From NCBI RefSeq assembly GCF_016598535.1, contig NZ_CP066779.1, positions 3,348,001 to 3,412,000 of the forward strand: a DNA stretch of 64,000 nt, written 5' to 3'. The notes beneath the pieces are model-generated. The model did not search any database and was not told the DNA's origin. It saw only the letters and a list, made by a program, of their open reading frames with translations. The position numbers were made by a program, and so were the translations under genes. Of the stretch, positions 17,598-26,827 are shown piece by piece (the first letter of the stretch is position 1; each line of letters starts with the position of its first letter). This DNA is from Rhodococcus sp. P-2 (GTDB lineage: Bacteria > Actinomycetota > Actinomycetes > Mycobacteriales > Mycobacteriaceae).

Positions 17598-18191
17598 TCA
17601 GGGTTTGGTCGCCGACGTCAGCGCCGATTCGCGATCCGTCGAACCCAGCGCAGCTCGCGCGGAATCGAGAATTGCCTCGGAGAGGGGGGATCCCTTCGTA
17701 GCTCGCGCGAGGACCAATGCGCCGAGCATGGTGGAGAGCCGGACGAGACCGTCCGCTTCCTCGTCAGCCAGGGCTGCGGCAAAATCACCCACGCCCTCCG
17801 TGTAAACCCGACGGGCCCCGCTGTCTGCAGGCTCGCGCGCCATGTCGGCGGCGAGCGCGGCAGCGGGGCATCCGTCTGCCGGGTTGTCGCGATGCTCCTC
17901 CGAGAGATAAGTGTCGATCAGAGCTTTCCGGGCAGAGTCACGTTGCCCTGCATGCTCTTCGAGCCCCGCACTGTGAAGCTGAGCCAACTCGGCAAAAGCA
18001 TGGGCGGTAGCTTCGTCGATCAGCGCATCCTTGGACGCGAACTGCTTGTAGAAACCACCGTGGGTCAGTCCCGACGCCTTCATCAAGTCTGCGACGCTGA
18101 GGTGAGTGCCCTTCTCACGGAACAGACGGGCGGCATTTTCCACGACGCGTCGACGGTTCTCTTCCGCTTGCTGCTGCGATACGCGGCCCAT
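17598..18191 (-). CDS. TetR family transcriptional regulator
   Basis: About 197 residues from ATG 18191, seven bases after GGAGGG (an ATG at 18197 is also possible). The N-terminal helix-turn-helix is VADLMKASGLTHGGFYKQFASKDALI. The C-terminal domain has the cysteine motif DNPADGCPAAALAADMAR seen in a subgroup near SDR and oxidoreductase genes. It is divergent from an SDR gene with a strong AT-rich palindrome between them, so it very likely represses that gene and itself. Confidence 0.9.
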   Translation of the reverse strand: MGRVSQQQAEENRRRVVENAARLFREKGTHLSVADLMKASGLTHGGFYKQFASKDALIDEATAHAFAELAQLHSAGLEEHAGQRDSARKALIDTYLSEEHRDNPADGCPAAALAADMAREPADSGARRVYTEGVGDFAAALADEEADGLVRLSTMLGALVLARATKGSPLSEAILDSARAALGSTDRESALTSATKP

Positions 18192-18217
18192 CAGCATCCC
18201 TCCGGCTTGGATTTCAC

Positions 18218-18262
18218 TTGACATCTATCTTAACTCGATCTTAGATTACATTCATAATCTAA
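18218..18262 (+). promoter_or_regulatory. SDR promoter overlapped by a TetR-type operator
   Basis: A perfect inverted repeat TTAGATTA (18241-18248) / TAATCTAA (18255-18262) with a 6-base spacer stands in an AT-rich patch. A plus-strand promoter TTGACA (18218-18223), 18 bases, TAGATT (18242-18247) puts the -10 and start point within the palindrome, so a bound repressor would block polymerase. Only the TetR gene and the SDR gene flank it. Confidence 0.75.
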
Positions 18263-18304
18263 ATGTCGGAGCAGCCGACGCTAGCCGCAGCACTGGGAGA
18301 AATC

Positions 18305-18988
18305 ATGGACCTGAACAACACCGTTGCCGTTGTGACCGGAGCCAATCGTGGACTCGGACGGCATTTGGCCGCGGGACTCGTCGAGCGCGGCGCGAAGGTG
18401 TACGCAGCCGCCCGCAATCCGGAAACTGTCGACCTGCCCGGCGTGATTCCCCTGAAATTGGACGTGACGGACGCCGAATCGATCACGGCGGCGGCCCGAA
18501 TCGCATCGGATGCGACCTTGCTGGTCAACAACGCCGGTATCTCCACCTCCGCGGCCTTGATCAGCGGCGACATCGATGACGTTCGACGCGAGATGGACGT
18601 CAATTTCTACGGCCCACTCGCCGTGACCCGAGCGTTTGCTCCCGTCATCGAAAACAACGGAGGCGGAACAGTACTCAATGTTCTCTCAGTACTGTCCTGG
18701 TTCCATCCTGCCGCACTGGGGTCTTACGCGTCATCGAAGGCCGCGGCATGGGCGATGAGCGACGCCGTTCGAGAAGAACTGGCGCCGCGCGGAATCTCCG
18801 TGTCGGCACTCCATGTCGCATACATGGACACCGACATGGCCGCGGGCGTACCGGCCGAACAGAAGATCGATCCTGCTGATGTCGCGGCGCAAGCACTGGA
18901 CGGCATCGAAAGCGGGCTCGCCGAAATTCTCGCCGACGACACCACCCGGTACGTCAAGCAGAGCCTGTCGTCGTCGAACTCCGAGTGA
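18305..18988 (+). CDS. SDR family oxidoreductase
   Basis: 227 residues from ATG 18305 with GGGAGA upstream; a start at 18263 would abut the operator and lacks a ribosome site. Cofactor motif TGANRGLG is near the N-terminus, NNAG (LLVNNAGIS) follows, the active serine lies near NVLSVLSWF, and YASSK supplies Tyr and Lys. It is a single-gene target of the divergent TetR. The substrate is unknown. Confidence 0.88.
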   Translation: MDLNNTVAVVTGANRGLGRHLAAGLVERGAKVYAAARNPETVDLPGVIPLKLDVTDAESITAAARIASDATLLVNNAGISTSAALISGDIDDVRREMDVNFYGPLAVTRAFAPVIENNGGGTVLNVLSVLSWFHPAALGSYASSKAAAWAMSDAVREELAPRGISVSALHVAYMDTDMAAGVPAEQKIDPADVAAQALDGIESGLAEILADDTTRYVKQSLSSSNSE

Positions 18989-19013
18989 CCGAGAGACTGT
19001 CGACGGGCGACAC

Positions 19014-19418
19014 TCATCCCACCGATTTGAGACTGGCCAATCTGCTCAGAATCGGTGCCCGCCAAGCCTCGAGGTCTTCGGGACCGTTCTCTTCCCACAA
19101 CTCGTGCAACTCCGACGTGTCGCTGTCGGAGACTGCGCGCTCGAGGGCGTTGAGGATCCAGGTTTTCTGCTCCGGGCTCAAGGTTCCGGCGTACCCCGCG
19201 GCGTCAATCTCGTCCAGCTGCACGGGCTTCGGCGCAACCCCGTGCGCAACCGCAAGAATCTCGGCGACAGCGATGGCTGTTTGAGCATCATCGGCATCGA
19301 GGTAGCCGTCGTCGGGGTGGCGAGCGTAATCGTCGATGTCGTAGTCACCCGCCTGTATCGCGCTGAGCAGGTCGCCCGCTACGTCGTTGTCGAAAGGTCC
19401 TGAACCCCAAGTCCCCAT
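19014..19418 (-). CDS. DUF4259 domain protein
   Basis: 134 residues, beginning MGTWGSGPFDNDVAGDLLSA, the defining DUF4259 start, followed by acidic helices (AQTAIAVAEILAVAHG, EQKTWILNALERAVSDSD). Cytosolic, no catalytic motif. The function of the family is unknown; members are scattered and often strain-specific. It converges on the SDR gene. Confidence 0.85.
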   Translation of the reverse strand: MGTWGSGPFDNDVAGDLLSAIQAGDYDIDDYARHPDDGYLDADDAQTAIAVAEILAVAHGVAPKPVQLDEIDAAGYAGTLSPEQKTWILNALERAVSDSDTSELHELWEENGPEDLEAWRAPILSRLASLKSVG

Positions 19419-19526
19419 GCTGTCTCTCCGATCCGTGCCCGCGTCATCTGTCGTAGCGATAGTAGTGAATCACCGGCCTCGGCCAGGCTCGTCCGGCTGA
19501 AAGTGCTGCGTTCGCCGTATATCGAC

Positions 19527-20612
19527 TCAGCGCAACGGGACGCGAATGATGCGGTCGTCACCGGGGTTCGGGTCGCCACGACCGTCCGTGTTGTTCGTCA
19601 ATATCCACAGCGACCCATCGGGAGCGAGGGCCACGTCTCGAAGGCGTCCGTATGTGTCGACGAAGAACTCGTCGGCCGTTGCGAGATCGGTCAGCGGCAC
19701 AACCCGGAGCCGCTCGCCACGAAGATTGGCGATGTAGATCGTGCCGTCGTGGATGGCGATTCCGCTGGGGCTGGCATCATCCGGTGACCATTGCTGGAGC
19801 GGGTCGATGAACCCGTCCTCGCCGGCAATGCCTTCGACCTCGGGCCACCCGTAGTTTCCGCCTGCTTCGATTTCATTGAGCTCGTCCCAGGTATCCTGCC
19901 CGAACTCGCTGGCGTACATCGTGCCGTCCTCGGCCCAGGCTATGCCCTGCGAGTTGCGGTGGCCATAGCTGTAGACGCGCGAGCCGGCAAACGGATTATC
20001 TTGCGGTACACCGCCATCCGGAGTCATTCGGAGGATTTTCCCGGACATCGAGTCGAGGTCCTGAGCCCTGTCTCGACTACCGGCATCACCGACGGTGGCG
20101 TACAGCATCCCATCCGGACCGAAGGCGATGCGACCTCCGTTGTGGTAGTTGGCCGAAGCGAGTCCGTCGAGAATCGTCTCGGCCGGCCCGAGACCAAGCG
20201 CTCCGGGATCGCCGGTGATGTCGAAGCGCTCGATCCGGTTCTCCCCGTTCGCGGTGAAGTACGCGTACAGGCGGTTTTCACGTACTGCGATCCCTAGTAA
20301 ACCGCCCTCACCTCTTGGGCTGACGCCGTCGACGACTCCCACCTCGCGGCTGTTTCCGCCGGCGTCGAGTTCGAGGATTCGCGCGCTGTCGCGCTCACTG
20401 ACAAGTGGTGTGTCGCCGTGGAATGCGATCGACCAGGGCGCGTCCAAGCCGTCGGTGACGGTCTCGGGTTCACCGAAGGCCGCGGCGGGCGCCGATCGTG
20501 TTGTCGTGCTTGCCTGCGGACGGGGCCCTTCAGGATCCTCGCTACCGCAGGCCGTCAGGAAGGCCGAGACGAGCACGGCGGTGCCCAGTCCTCGGATCTG
20601 TCGTCGTGTCAT
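19527..20612 (-). CDS. PQQ-dependent sugar dehydrogenase-like lipoprotein (GSDH family)
   Basis: 361 residues from ATG 20612, eight bases after GGGAG. Signal peptide with lipobox LTACG near residue 20, then a linker rich in Ser/Thr/Ala and a six-bladed beta-propeller: DAPWSIAFHGDTPLVSERDS, NGGRIAFGPDGMLYATVGDAG, YSYGHRNSQGIAW, EIEAGGNYGWPEVEG, ATADEFFVDTYGRLRDVALA. These are the motifs of soluble glucose dehydrogenase/YliI proteins that oxidise aldose sugars with PQQ. The actinobacterial members often use F420 or have unknown cofactors. It is outside the membrane. Confidence 0.88.
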   Translation of the reverse strand: MTRRQIRGLGTAVLVSAFLTACGSEDPEGPRPQASTTTRSAPAAAFGEPETVTDGLDAPWSIAFHGDTPLVSERDSARILELDAGGNSREVGVVDGVSPRGEGGLLGIAVRENRLYAYFTANGENRIERFDITGDPGALGLGPAETILDGLASANYHNGGRIAFGPDGMLYATVGDAGSRDRAQDLDSMSGKILRMTPDGGVPQDNPFAGSRVYSYGHRNSQGIAWAEDGTMYASEFGQDTWDELNEIEAGGNYGWPEVEGIAGEDGFIDPLQQWSPDDASPSGIAIHDGTIYIANLRGERLRVVPLTDLATADEFFVDTYGRLRDVALAPDGSLWILTNNTDGRGDPNPGDDRIIRVPLR

Positions 20613-20673
20613 GGGCGCGTCTCCCGGGTGCAGGCAGTCTTTGCGCCGACGGTAGCGCGCAATCGGCCACACC

Positions 20674-20718
20674 GGGAGTCCCTTCGAGTACCCCCAACGA
20701 ACGGGACTCCCTCGCAGG
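20674..20718 (+). promoter_or_regulatory. Two GGGA(G/C)TCCCT motifs upstream of the MFS gene
   Basis: GGGAGTCCCTTCGAGTACC (20674-20692) and GGGACTCCCTCGCAGG (20703-20718) lie about 75-115 bases before the MFS start. The first matches the site next to the XRE regulator gene (22948-22966) at 16 of 19 positions. The shared motif suggests that the XRE protein controls the MFS gene too. Confidence 0.6.
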
Positions 20719-20790
20719 CGACAGGCGTGATGCCCTGGACGGGTGCGCCACGACATGCGCGTCGTCAACAGAAAGAGAACTGACCACCTC

Positions 20791-21990
20791 ATGATTTCCG
20801 TCCCGACAGTCGAAGGAACCGGCCGCCTGCCGCTCGTGATCTACGTGCTGGCCGTCGGCGTTTTCCTTATGGGCACAACCGAATTCGTCGTCGCCGGCAT
20901 TCTCCCTGAGATCGCGAGCGACCTCGACACGTCGATCGCGAACGTCGGGCTGATGATCACCGTCTTCGCGATCGGAATGATCGTCGGCACGCCGACGATG
21001 GCGATCTTGACACTCAGGGTTCCCCGACGCGTGACCTTGAGTTGGGCGCTGGTTGTCTTCGCGATCGGACACGTCGTCGTCGCGCTCTCGTCCAACTTCG
21101 GACTCATTCTCGGCGCCCGCTTCCTCACCGCCGTGGCGACGGGCGCATTCTGGGCAGTCGCCGCAGTGGTCGGAGCGAAAGCGGCAGGCCCGGCGTCTTC
21201 CTCGCGCGCACTCGGCATCGTCTTGGGCGGAGGCATGCTCGCGAACGTCATCGGTGTTCCGCTCGGCGCTCTGTCCGGCCAAACCATCGGGTGGCGTGGT
21301 CCTTTCTGGACACTCGCAGCCCTCGCACTCGTTGCCGCGGCCGTTGTCCATCGATTGGTGCCCGCCGACTCCGATTCCGGTGCGGTGCCGTCTTGGCGAG
21401 CGGAGATCGCGAGCCTGCGGGACGGACGTATCTGGCTCGTTCTGTCCGGCTGCACCGTCGTATGCGGTTCGTCGCTGGCGGCATACAGTTTCATCTCGCC
21501 GCTGTTGACCGAGAACACGGGCCTTGTCGCGTCGGCAGTGCCACTGGTACTTGTCGGCTACGGACTCGGTGCGTTCGTCGGCTCCAATCTCGGCGGCCGA
21601 CTCGGTGCAAAGCATCAGTACGGCGTCTTGTTCGCCTCGGCAACGATGACGTTTCTCGTACTCGGTGCGCTCTGCCTCTTCTCGTACAACTCATTCGTGA
21701 CAGTGATTCTCGTGGTCATGCTGGGACTGTTCGGCATGTCGACCAATCCCATCCTGATCGGGATGGCTGTGCGGTATGCCGATCAGGCGCCGACGATGGC
21801 TTCTGCTCTCAGCACCTCGTCGTTCAATCTGGGCACAGCGGTCGGCTCCTGGATCGCCGGGTTCGCGTTCGCCTCGAGTCTCGGTGCCACTGGGCCGGTG
21901 TTGGTAGGCACCGGCGTCGCCGCTCTCTACTTTCTGCCGCTGATGATCCTGTTGCGTAAGGAACGCACGAAGCGCACCGTCGTCGACTGA
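20791..21990 (+). CDS. MFS transporter, DHA1-type exporter
   Basis: 399 residues from ATG 20791. Twelve TM helices; helix 1 holds GVFLMGTTEFVVAGILPEIA, typical of the AraJ/YdhP/NepI group of arabinose, purine and drug exporters, and the A-like loop reads TLRVPRRVTLSWAL. It shares upstream operator-like motifs with the zinc alcohol dehydrogenase, so both may answer to the adjacent XRE regulator, for instance as export and detoxification of an electrophile. Confidence 0.88.
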   Translation: MISVPTVEGTGRLPLVIYVLAVGVFLMGTTEFVVAGILPEIASDLDTSIANVGLMITVFAIGMIVGTPTMAILTLRVPRRVTLSWALVVFAIGHVVVALSSNFGLILGARFLTAVATGAFWAVAAVVGAKAAGPASSSRALGIVLGGGMLANVIGVPLGALSGQTIGWRGPFWTLAALALVAAAVVHRLVPADSDSGAVPSWRAEIASLRDGRIWLVLSGCTVVCGSSLAAYSFISPLLTENTGLVASAVPLVLVGYGLGAFVGSNLGGRLGAKHQYGVLFASATMTFLVLGALCLFSYNSFVTVILVVMLGLFGMSTNPILIGMAVRYADQAPTMASALSTSSFNLGTAVGSWIAGFAFASSLGATGPVLVGTGVAALYFLPLMILLRKERTKRTVVD

Positions 21991-22018
21991 CGACGCACAT
22001 CAACCGTCGCGCAGTTCG

Positions 22019-22915
22019 TCAGCCGTCCGTCAGCGAACGCTCCGACACGTGAGGCGCAGAGTCCGCATTGCCACTGGCTGCCAACGAGGCGAGTAGCTGC
22101 ATCCGCTCGGCGGAGGGCGATCCCGGCTCTGCGGTGTAGATCGTGAGCGTCAACCCTGGCTCGGCGGCCATCTCCAAACCTTCGAAAGCAAGCGTCAACT
22201 CCCCCACTGCGGAGTGGTGAAAAGTCTTGAATCCGGCCCCGTGATGGCGGACGTCGTGCGCGCCCCACCGCCGCCGGAATTCCTCACTCCGAGTGCTGAG
22301 TTCACCGATCAGATCGTGCAATTCCTTGTTGTGCGGATCTCACCCAGCCTCGGTTCGCAGAATCGAGACAGTCACCTCGGCAAACGCGTTCCAGTCCGGA
22401 TAGAACTCGAAAGCTCTTTCGTCGAGGAACGTGAAGCGTGCGATGTTCGGCGGCTGCCCCGGCATGTCGTACACATCCTTGTAAAATGCACGCGCGAGTG
22501 TGTTGACCGCAAGAAGATCCATGCGACCGTTCCGTACGAAAGCGGGTCCCGCTGTGACTGCATCGAGCGCCCACTGCAGGCTCTGATGGGGCTTCCAGCA
22601 CTTCGTATTTCGCCGACGCGGGGGCCTGGCTACCGGGCTTGCCGCGTGCGCGAGATCAAAAAGGTGGGCTCGCTCGGCGTCGTCGAGTCGTAGTGCCTTC
22701 GCAATGCTGTCGAGCACTCCCGGCGACGCGCCGCTGATCGCTCCGCGCTCGAGCCTCGTGTAGTACTCGACGCTCACTCCGGCAAGGGTTGCCACTTCAC
22801 TTCGACGCAAACCTTCCACGCGGCGGTTCGATCCGGCCGGAAGTCCAACTTGCTCAGGCGTGACTCGGGCGCGCCGCGAGGTGAGGAATTCGCGTACCTG
22901 CGCTCGATCGTCCAT
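22019..22915 (-). pseudogene. XRE regulator with MmyB-like ligand domain, interrupted by an in-frame TGA
   Basis: The frame starting at ATG 22915 gives a helix-turn-helix (LRRSEVATLAGVSVEYYTRLERG, about 36-58) and most of the MmyB-like C-terminal domain, then hits TGA at 22342-22340 after SILRTEAG. The same frame continues with DPHNKELHDLIGELSTRSEE up to 22019, which is the expected continuation in this family, where an Arg codon (CGA) usually precedes DPHN. A single C-to-T change explains the stop. The 191-residue truncated form lacks the last 100 residues and may be inactive. Confidence 0.82.
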
Positions 22916-22947
22916 GCCATCGAGGGTAAGTCAGTGACCGGTAGCGA

Positions 22948-22966
22948 GGGAGTCCCTCGCAGTACC
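22948..22966. promoter_or_regulatory. Operator-like motif between the XRE regulator and zinc alcohol dehydrogenase
   Basis: GGGAGTCCCTCGCAGTACC, preceded by GCGA so that GCGAGGGAGTCCCTCGC is a nearly perfect palindrome. It lies 33 bases upstream of the regulator start and 84 before the dehydrogenase start, and has close relatives upstream of the MFS gene. Likely binding site of the XRE protein. Confidence 0.65.
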
Positions 22967-23049
22967 ACTATCGCGCAGGACTCCCGCAGGCCGCCAAATC
23001 GTGATCAGGTTGAAGGGACACGAAGAAACCGATGGTGAGGAGCCACGTC

Positions 23050-24072
23050 ATGCGCGCTGTCGTCATGCATGCCCCCGGCGATGTCCGGGTTGAAGAGATC
23101 GAAGCACCGGTGATCGTCGAACCGACCGACGCGATCATTCGCGTTACAGCCACCTGCGTCTGCGGTTCCGACCTTTGGCCGTACCGCGGCATCGAAGAGC
23201 TGAATGGCCCGACGCCGATGGGACACGAATACGTGGGCGTCGTCGAACAGGTCGGCCCTGACGTCAACGACATCGAAGTTGGGGACTTCGTCGTGGGCTC
23301 GTTCGTCGCGTCGGACAACACCTGCGAAATCTGCGCGGCCGGCTTTCAGTCTCGCTGTATCCACCAGGTCATGATGGGCTCGGTCGGCACCCAATCCGAA
23401 TACGCTCGCATCCCGCTCGCGGACGGAACCCTCGTCCCTGTCCGCGGAGAACCGACTGAGCGGCAGGCCCGCAGTCTCCTTGCAGCCTCCGACGTACTCG
23501 GCACCGGTTGGTTCGCCGCCGTAGCCGCGGAAGCTGGACCTGGCAAAACGGTCGCCGTCGTCGGCGACGGCGCAGTCGGACTCCTGGCGATCCTCGCTGC
23601 CAGACAACTCGGCGCCGAGCGGATCATCGCCATGTCACGTCATGCCGAACGGCAGGCACTCGCCACGCAATTCGGCGCCACCGACATCGTCGAAGAGCGG
23701 GGCGACGCGGGCATCGCGAAGATCAAGGAACTCACCGGCGGCTACGGCGCCCACTCGACCGTCGAAGCTGTAGGCACCCAAGAATCGATGATGCAGGCTA
23801 TCGGAGCTACCCGTCCCGGCGGACACGTCGGCTACGTCGGGGTATCCCACGGCGTCGAACTCGACGGCATGAACCTGTTCTTCGCGACGGTGAGCCTGCT
23901 CGGCGGTCCTGCGCCGGTGAGGCGATTCCTACCCGAACTGATCGAGCTCATCATGACCGACCAGATCGACCCGGGCATCGTCTTCGACCTCACTCTCCCG
24001 TTGGAGGACGCCGCCGCCGGCTACCAGGCAATGGACGAGCGGCGCGCCACCAAAGTGCTACTCACCCTCTGA
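23050..24072 (+). CDS. Zinc-dependent alcohol dehydrogenase (MDR family)
   Basis: 340 residues from ATG 23050. Catalytic zinc ligands are in TCVCGSDLWPYRG and MGHEYVGVVEQVG; the structural zinc lobe is NTCEICAAGFQSRC; the nucleotide-binding motif is GDGAVGLLAI. Close to the actinobacterial dehydrogenases found next to XRE/MmyB regulators. The substrate is unknown. It is transcribed away from the interrupted XRE gene with the shared operator-like motif between them. Confidence 0.9.
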   Translation: MRAVVMHAPGDVRVEEIEAPVIVEPTDAIIRVTATCVCGSDLWPYRGIEELNGPTPMGHEYVGVVEQVGPDVNDIEVGDFVVGSFVASDNTCEICAAGFQSRCIHQVMMGSVGTQSEYARIPLADGTLVPVRGEPTERQARSLLAASDVLGTGWFAAVAAEAGPGKTVAVVGDGAVGLLAILAARQLGAERIIAMSRHAERQALATQFGATDIVEERGDAGIAKIKELTGGYGAHSTVEAVGTQESMMQAIGATRPGGHVGYVGVSHGVELDGMNLFFATVSLLGGPAPVRRFLPELIELIMTDQIDPGIVFDLTLPLEDAAAGYQAMDERRATKVLLTL

Positions 24073-24467
24073 CCGATACCGAAGGCGCGCACGGCAGAAC
24101 TCGGGCTCCACGCGTAGATCGAGGAAGGTCTCGGCTACCAACGAGAGGCACCTATCGTTTACCGAGCAGCATGTTCACTGATCACCGCAAATGCGTACGA
24201 CACCGAAGGTGAGGTTGGGCACTTCGCTTGGCGTGCAGCTGCTTTGAGCCAAAGGTTGCCACGCGACTGATCTGCACCCCGACAGCGGAAACCGATTGTA
24301 CGAGTGAATGTTTCAAAGCAATCTACGGCTGCGCTACTTCGCAGCAAAGTCATTCGCCGCTACCTACGGTTGCGTACTGAATTCCTTGTGGGGCAGGCTT
24401 TCTGTGTACCGCTGCCGAGCCGTATTGCTGACGAACAGTATCGCTGACGAACCAAGGTCGGAGAACA
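24073..24467. other. Gene-free 395-bp stretch upstream of the FadE5-like gene
   Basis: No reading frame here looks protein-like, and I see no RNA gene. It contains the presumed promoter of the acyl-CoA dehydrogenase and, at its end, a 16-bp tandem repeat (24422-24453). It is less GC-rich than its neighbours around 24280-24370. Confidence 0.5.
24422..24453 (+). repeat. 16-bp tandem repeat just upstream of the FadE5-like gene
   Basis: GTATTGCTGACGAACA is followed directly by GTATCGCTGACGAACC (14 of 16 identical). The repeat ends 14 bases before the ATG and so overlaps the leader. Either a regulator-binding direct repeat or a slippage duplication. Confidence 0.6.
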
Positions 24468-26303
24468 ATGGGTCACTACAAGAGCAACGTCCGTGATATC
24501 GAGTTCAATCTGTTCGAAATACTCGGGATCGGCGAACTGTTGGATGCCGGTGCTTACGGGGATCTCGACACCGACACTGTGCGCAACATTCTTGCCGAGG
24601 TAGCGAGGCTGGCGGAGGGCCCGGTCGCCGCGTCCTTCGCCGACGCAGATCGGAACCCTGTCGAATTCGACGCACCCAATCACGCGGTCGTGGTCCCGGA
24701 ACCGCTACGCAAGACCGTCGAGGCGGTGAACGAGGCCGGTTGGTCTCGGCTCGGTTTACCAGAAGGCATGGGCGGTGTTCCCGCTCCGGCGCCGCTGGTC
24801 TGGGCGATCGGCGAAATGTTGGTCGCGGCAAACGGATCGGCGAGCTTCTTCAACATGGGCCCGCTGATGGCAAGCGTGCTCTACTCCATCGGAAACGAAC
24901 AGCAGAAACATTGGGCCAAAGAGGGATTCGAGCGCGGCTGGGCTGGAACCATGGTGCTGACGGAACCCGACGCCGGATCCGATGTGGGCGCAGGCCGAAC
25001 AAAGGCGATCGAGCAGGGCGACGGTACGTGGCACATCGAGGGTGTCAAGCGGTTCATCTCCGGCGGCGACGTCGGAGACACTGCCGAGAACCTCTTCCAC
25101 TTGGTGCTTGCACGACCCGAAGGAGCGGGCCCCGGAACCAAAGGGCTGAGCCTGTTCTACGTTCCGAAGTTCCACTTCGATTCGGAGACACTCGAACTGG
25201 GCGAGCGCAACGGCGTATACGTCACCGGCGTCGAACACAAGATGGGCCTCAAGTCATCCCCGACCTGCGAACTCACATTCGGGGCCACGGACGTTCCCGC
25301 GGTCGGCTGGCTCGTGGGTGATGTGCACAACGGTATCGCCCAGATGTTCCAGGTCATCGAGAATGCACGGATGATGGTGGGCACCAAGGCAACAGGAACA
25401 TTGTCCACCGGCTATCTCAATGCTCTGGAGTACGCAAAAGAACGAATTCAAGGTGCGGACCTCACCGAACTGACAAACAAAACCGCGCCCCGAGTCGCCA
25501 TCACGCACCACCCCGACGTCCGACGCAGTCTGGCGATGCAGAAGGCCTACGCCGAAGGCCTCAGAGCGGTCTACCTCTACACCGCTGCCCATCAGAATGC
25601 CGATGTCGCCGAATTGGTTTCCGGTGCAGACGCCGAATTGGCCGCGCGGGTCAACGACCTACTGCTGCCGATCGTCAAGGGCGTCGGCTCCGAGAAGGCC
25701 TACGAACTGCTCACCGAGAGCCTGCAGACCCTGGGCGGCTCGGGCTATCTTCAGGACTACCCCATCGAGCAGTACATCCGCGACGCCAAGATCGACACCC
25801 TGTACGAGGGCACCACGGCAATCCAGGCGCAGGACTTCTTCTTTCGAAAGATTGCCCGCGACCGCGGCGTTGCACTCGCTCACGTAGCCGGTCGCATACG
25901 AGAGTTCATCGACAGCGAGGCCGGGAACGGTCGTCTCAAGGCCGAACGAGTCCTACTCGAGACCGCGTTGACCGACGTGCAGGAGATGGCCGGGACGCTC
26001 ACGGGCCACCTGATGGCTTCCCAAGACCAGCCTTCCGAGTTGTACAAGATAGGCCTCGGCTCGGTGCGCTTTCTGTACGCGGTAGGTGACCTGCTCATCG
26101 GATGGCGACTGCTGGTGCAAGCCGAAGTCGCGTTGGCAGCCTTGGATCGTGATGCGTCGGCAAAGGACCGGTCGTTCTATCGGGGCAAGGTGGTCGTCGC
26201 GTCGTACTTCGCGAAGAACATCCTGCCCGTCCTGGCGTCGACCAAAGAAATCCTGGGTTCCCTGGACAACGAGATCATGGAACTCGAGGAAGAGGCGTTC
26301 TGA
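24468..26303 (+). CDS. fadE5: Acyl-CoA dehydrogenase, FadE5-like
   Basis: 611 residues, the same length as Mycobacterium tuberculosis FadE5. It carries out the first alpha,beta-dehydrogenation of fatty acyl-CoA with FAD. The N-terminal helical domain is followed by the FAD-binding core ([13 protein letters not shown] at 162-174), and the catalytic Glu is E447 in [11 protein letters not shown], the position reported for FadE5. A long C-terminal helical extension ends in an acidic tail (MELEEEAF). Broad chain-length range is known in the family. It stands alone with a 395-bp upstream region. Confidence 0.9.
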   Translation: MGHYKSNVRDIEFNLFEILGIGELLDAGAYGDLDTDTVRNILAEVARLAEGPVAASFADADRNPVEFDAPNHAVVVPEPLRKTVEAVNEAGWSRLGLPEGMGGVPAPAPLVWAIGEMLVAANGSASFFNMGPLMASVLYSIGNEQQKHWAKEGFERGWAGTMVLTEPDAGSDVGAGRTKAIEQGDGTWHIEGVKRFISGGDVGDTAENLFHLVLARPEGAGPGTKGLSLFYVPKFHFDSETLELGERNGVYVTGVEHKMGLKSSPTCELTFGATDVPAVGWLVGDVHNGIAQMFQVIENARMMVGTKATGTLSTGYLNALEYAKERIQGADLTELTNKTAPRVAITHHPDVRRSLAMQKAYAEGLRAVYLYTAAHQNADVAELVSGADAELAARVNDLLLPIVKGVGSEKAYELLTESLQTLGGSGYLQDYPIEQYIRDAKIDTLYEGTTAIQAQDFFFRKIARDRGVALAHVAGRIREFIDSEAGNGRLKAERVLLETALTDVQEMAGTLTGHLMASQDQPSELYKIGLGSVRFLYAVGDLLIGWRLLVQAEVALAALDRDASAKDRSFYRGKVVVASYFAKNILPVLASTKEILGSLDNEIMELEEEAF

Positions 26304-26323
26304 CAACATGCCACAGTGAAGGC

Positions 26324-26809
26324 ATGTATATGCCCGACTTCGACTACGTGAAGGTATGGAGCTTTCCGATCATGGGGCCGGATGCACCAGACGACGCCCC
26401 TACCAACGTCGTCGAGGCGTGCCAGGCCGTCGGCAGGGATCTGCAATGCCGATGGCACGGCCCTGATACGTACATGCAGAACTGCGTGTGGACGGTGTCG
26501 ATGCTCGATGACGGTCAGTGCCACCTCGCGCTCGACGCTGGACCGCGGCCAAAAGACAAGAGTGCAGGAACCAGTTCTCTGATCGGTATCAGGTGCGTCG
26601 GGCCGCACGTCGAACAGTCTGCACAGGAACTGAGGGCCTTGATCGCCGGAGAAGTCCAGGATGAGCTGGCCGGCGGATTTCCGTTTGTGCACTGGCCCAT
26701 TGAGAAGGACCGATTTCTGATGCCGTCATTGCGAGACGGGCGCGCGGTATGGGTGGTTCGTAGCTCGAATCGCATTGTCTCCGAGATCGGCGAACTCTGC
26801 CCGAGATGA
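26324..26809 (+). CDS. Uncharacterised 161-residue protein
   Basis: Cytosolic protein starting at ATG 26324, 20 bases after the FadE5 stop, so it may share its transcript. Several cysteines (EACQAV, LQCRWHG, QNCVWTV, GQCHLA, IRCVGP, ELCPR) and tryptophans are present, with no recognisable motif. The last third looks alpha/beta (AQELRALIAGEVQDEL, GRAVWVVRSSNRIVSEIG). I recognise no family. Confidence 0.55.
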   Translation: MYMPDFDYVKVWSFPIMGPDAPDDAPTNVVEACQAVGRDLQCRWHGPDTYMQNCVWTVSMLDDGQCHLALDAGPRPKDKSAGTSSLIGIRCVGPHVEQSAQELRALIAGEVQDELAGGFPFVHWPIEKDRFLMPSLRDGRAVWVVRSSNRIVSEIGELCPR

Positions 26810-26827
26810 GGATGCTTGCAGCGTGAT

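Noticed and set aside
18263-18304. ATG at 18263 as start of the SDR gene
   Set aside because: It abuts the operator, has no ribosome site, and the SDR fold begins at 18305 behind GGGAGA.
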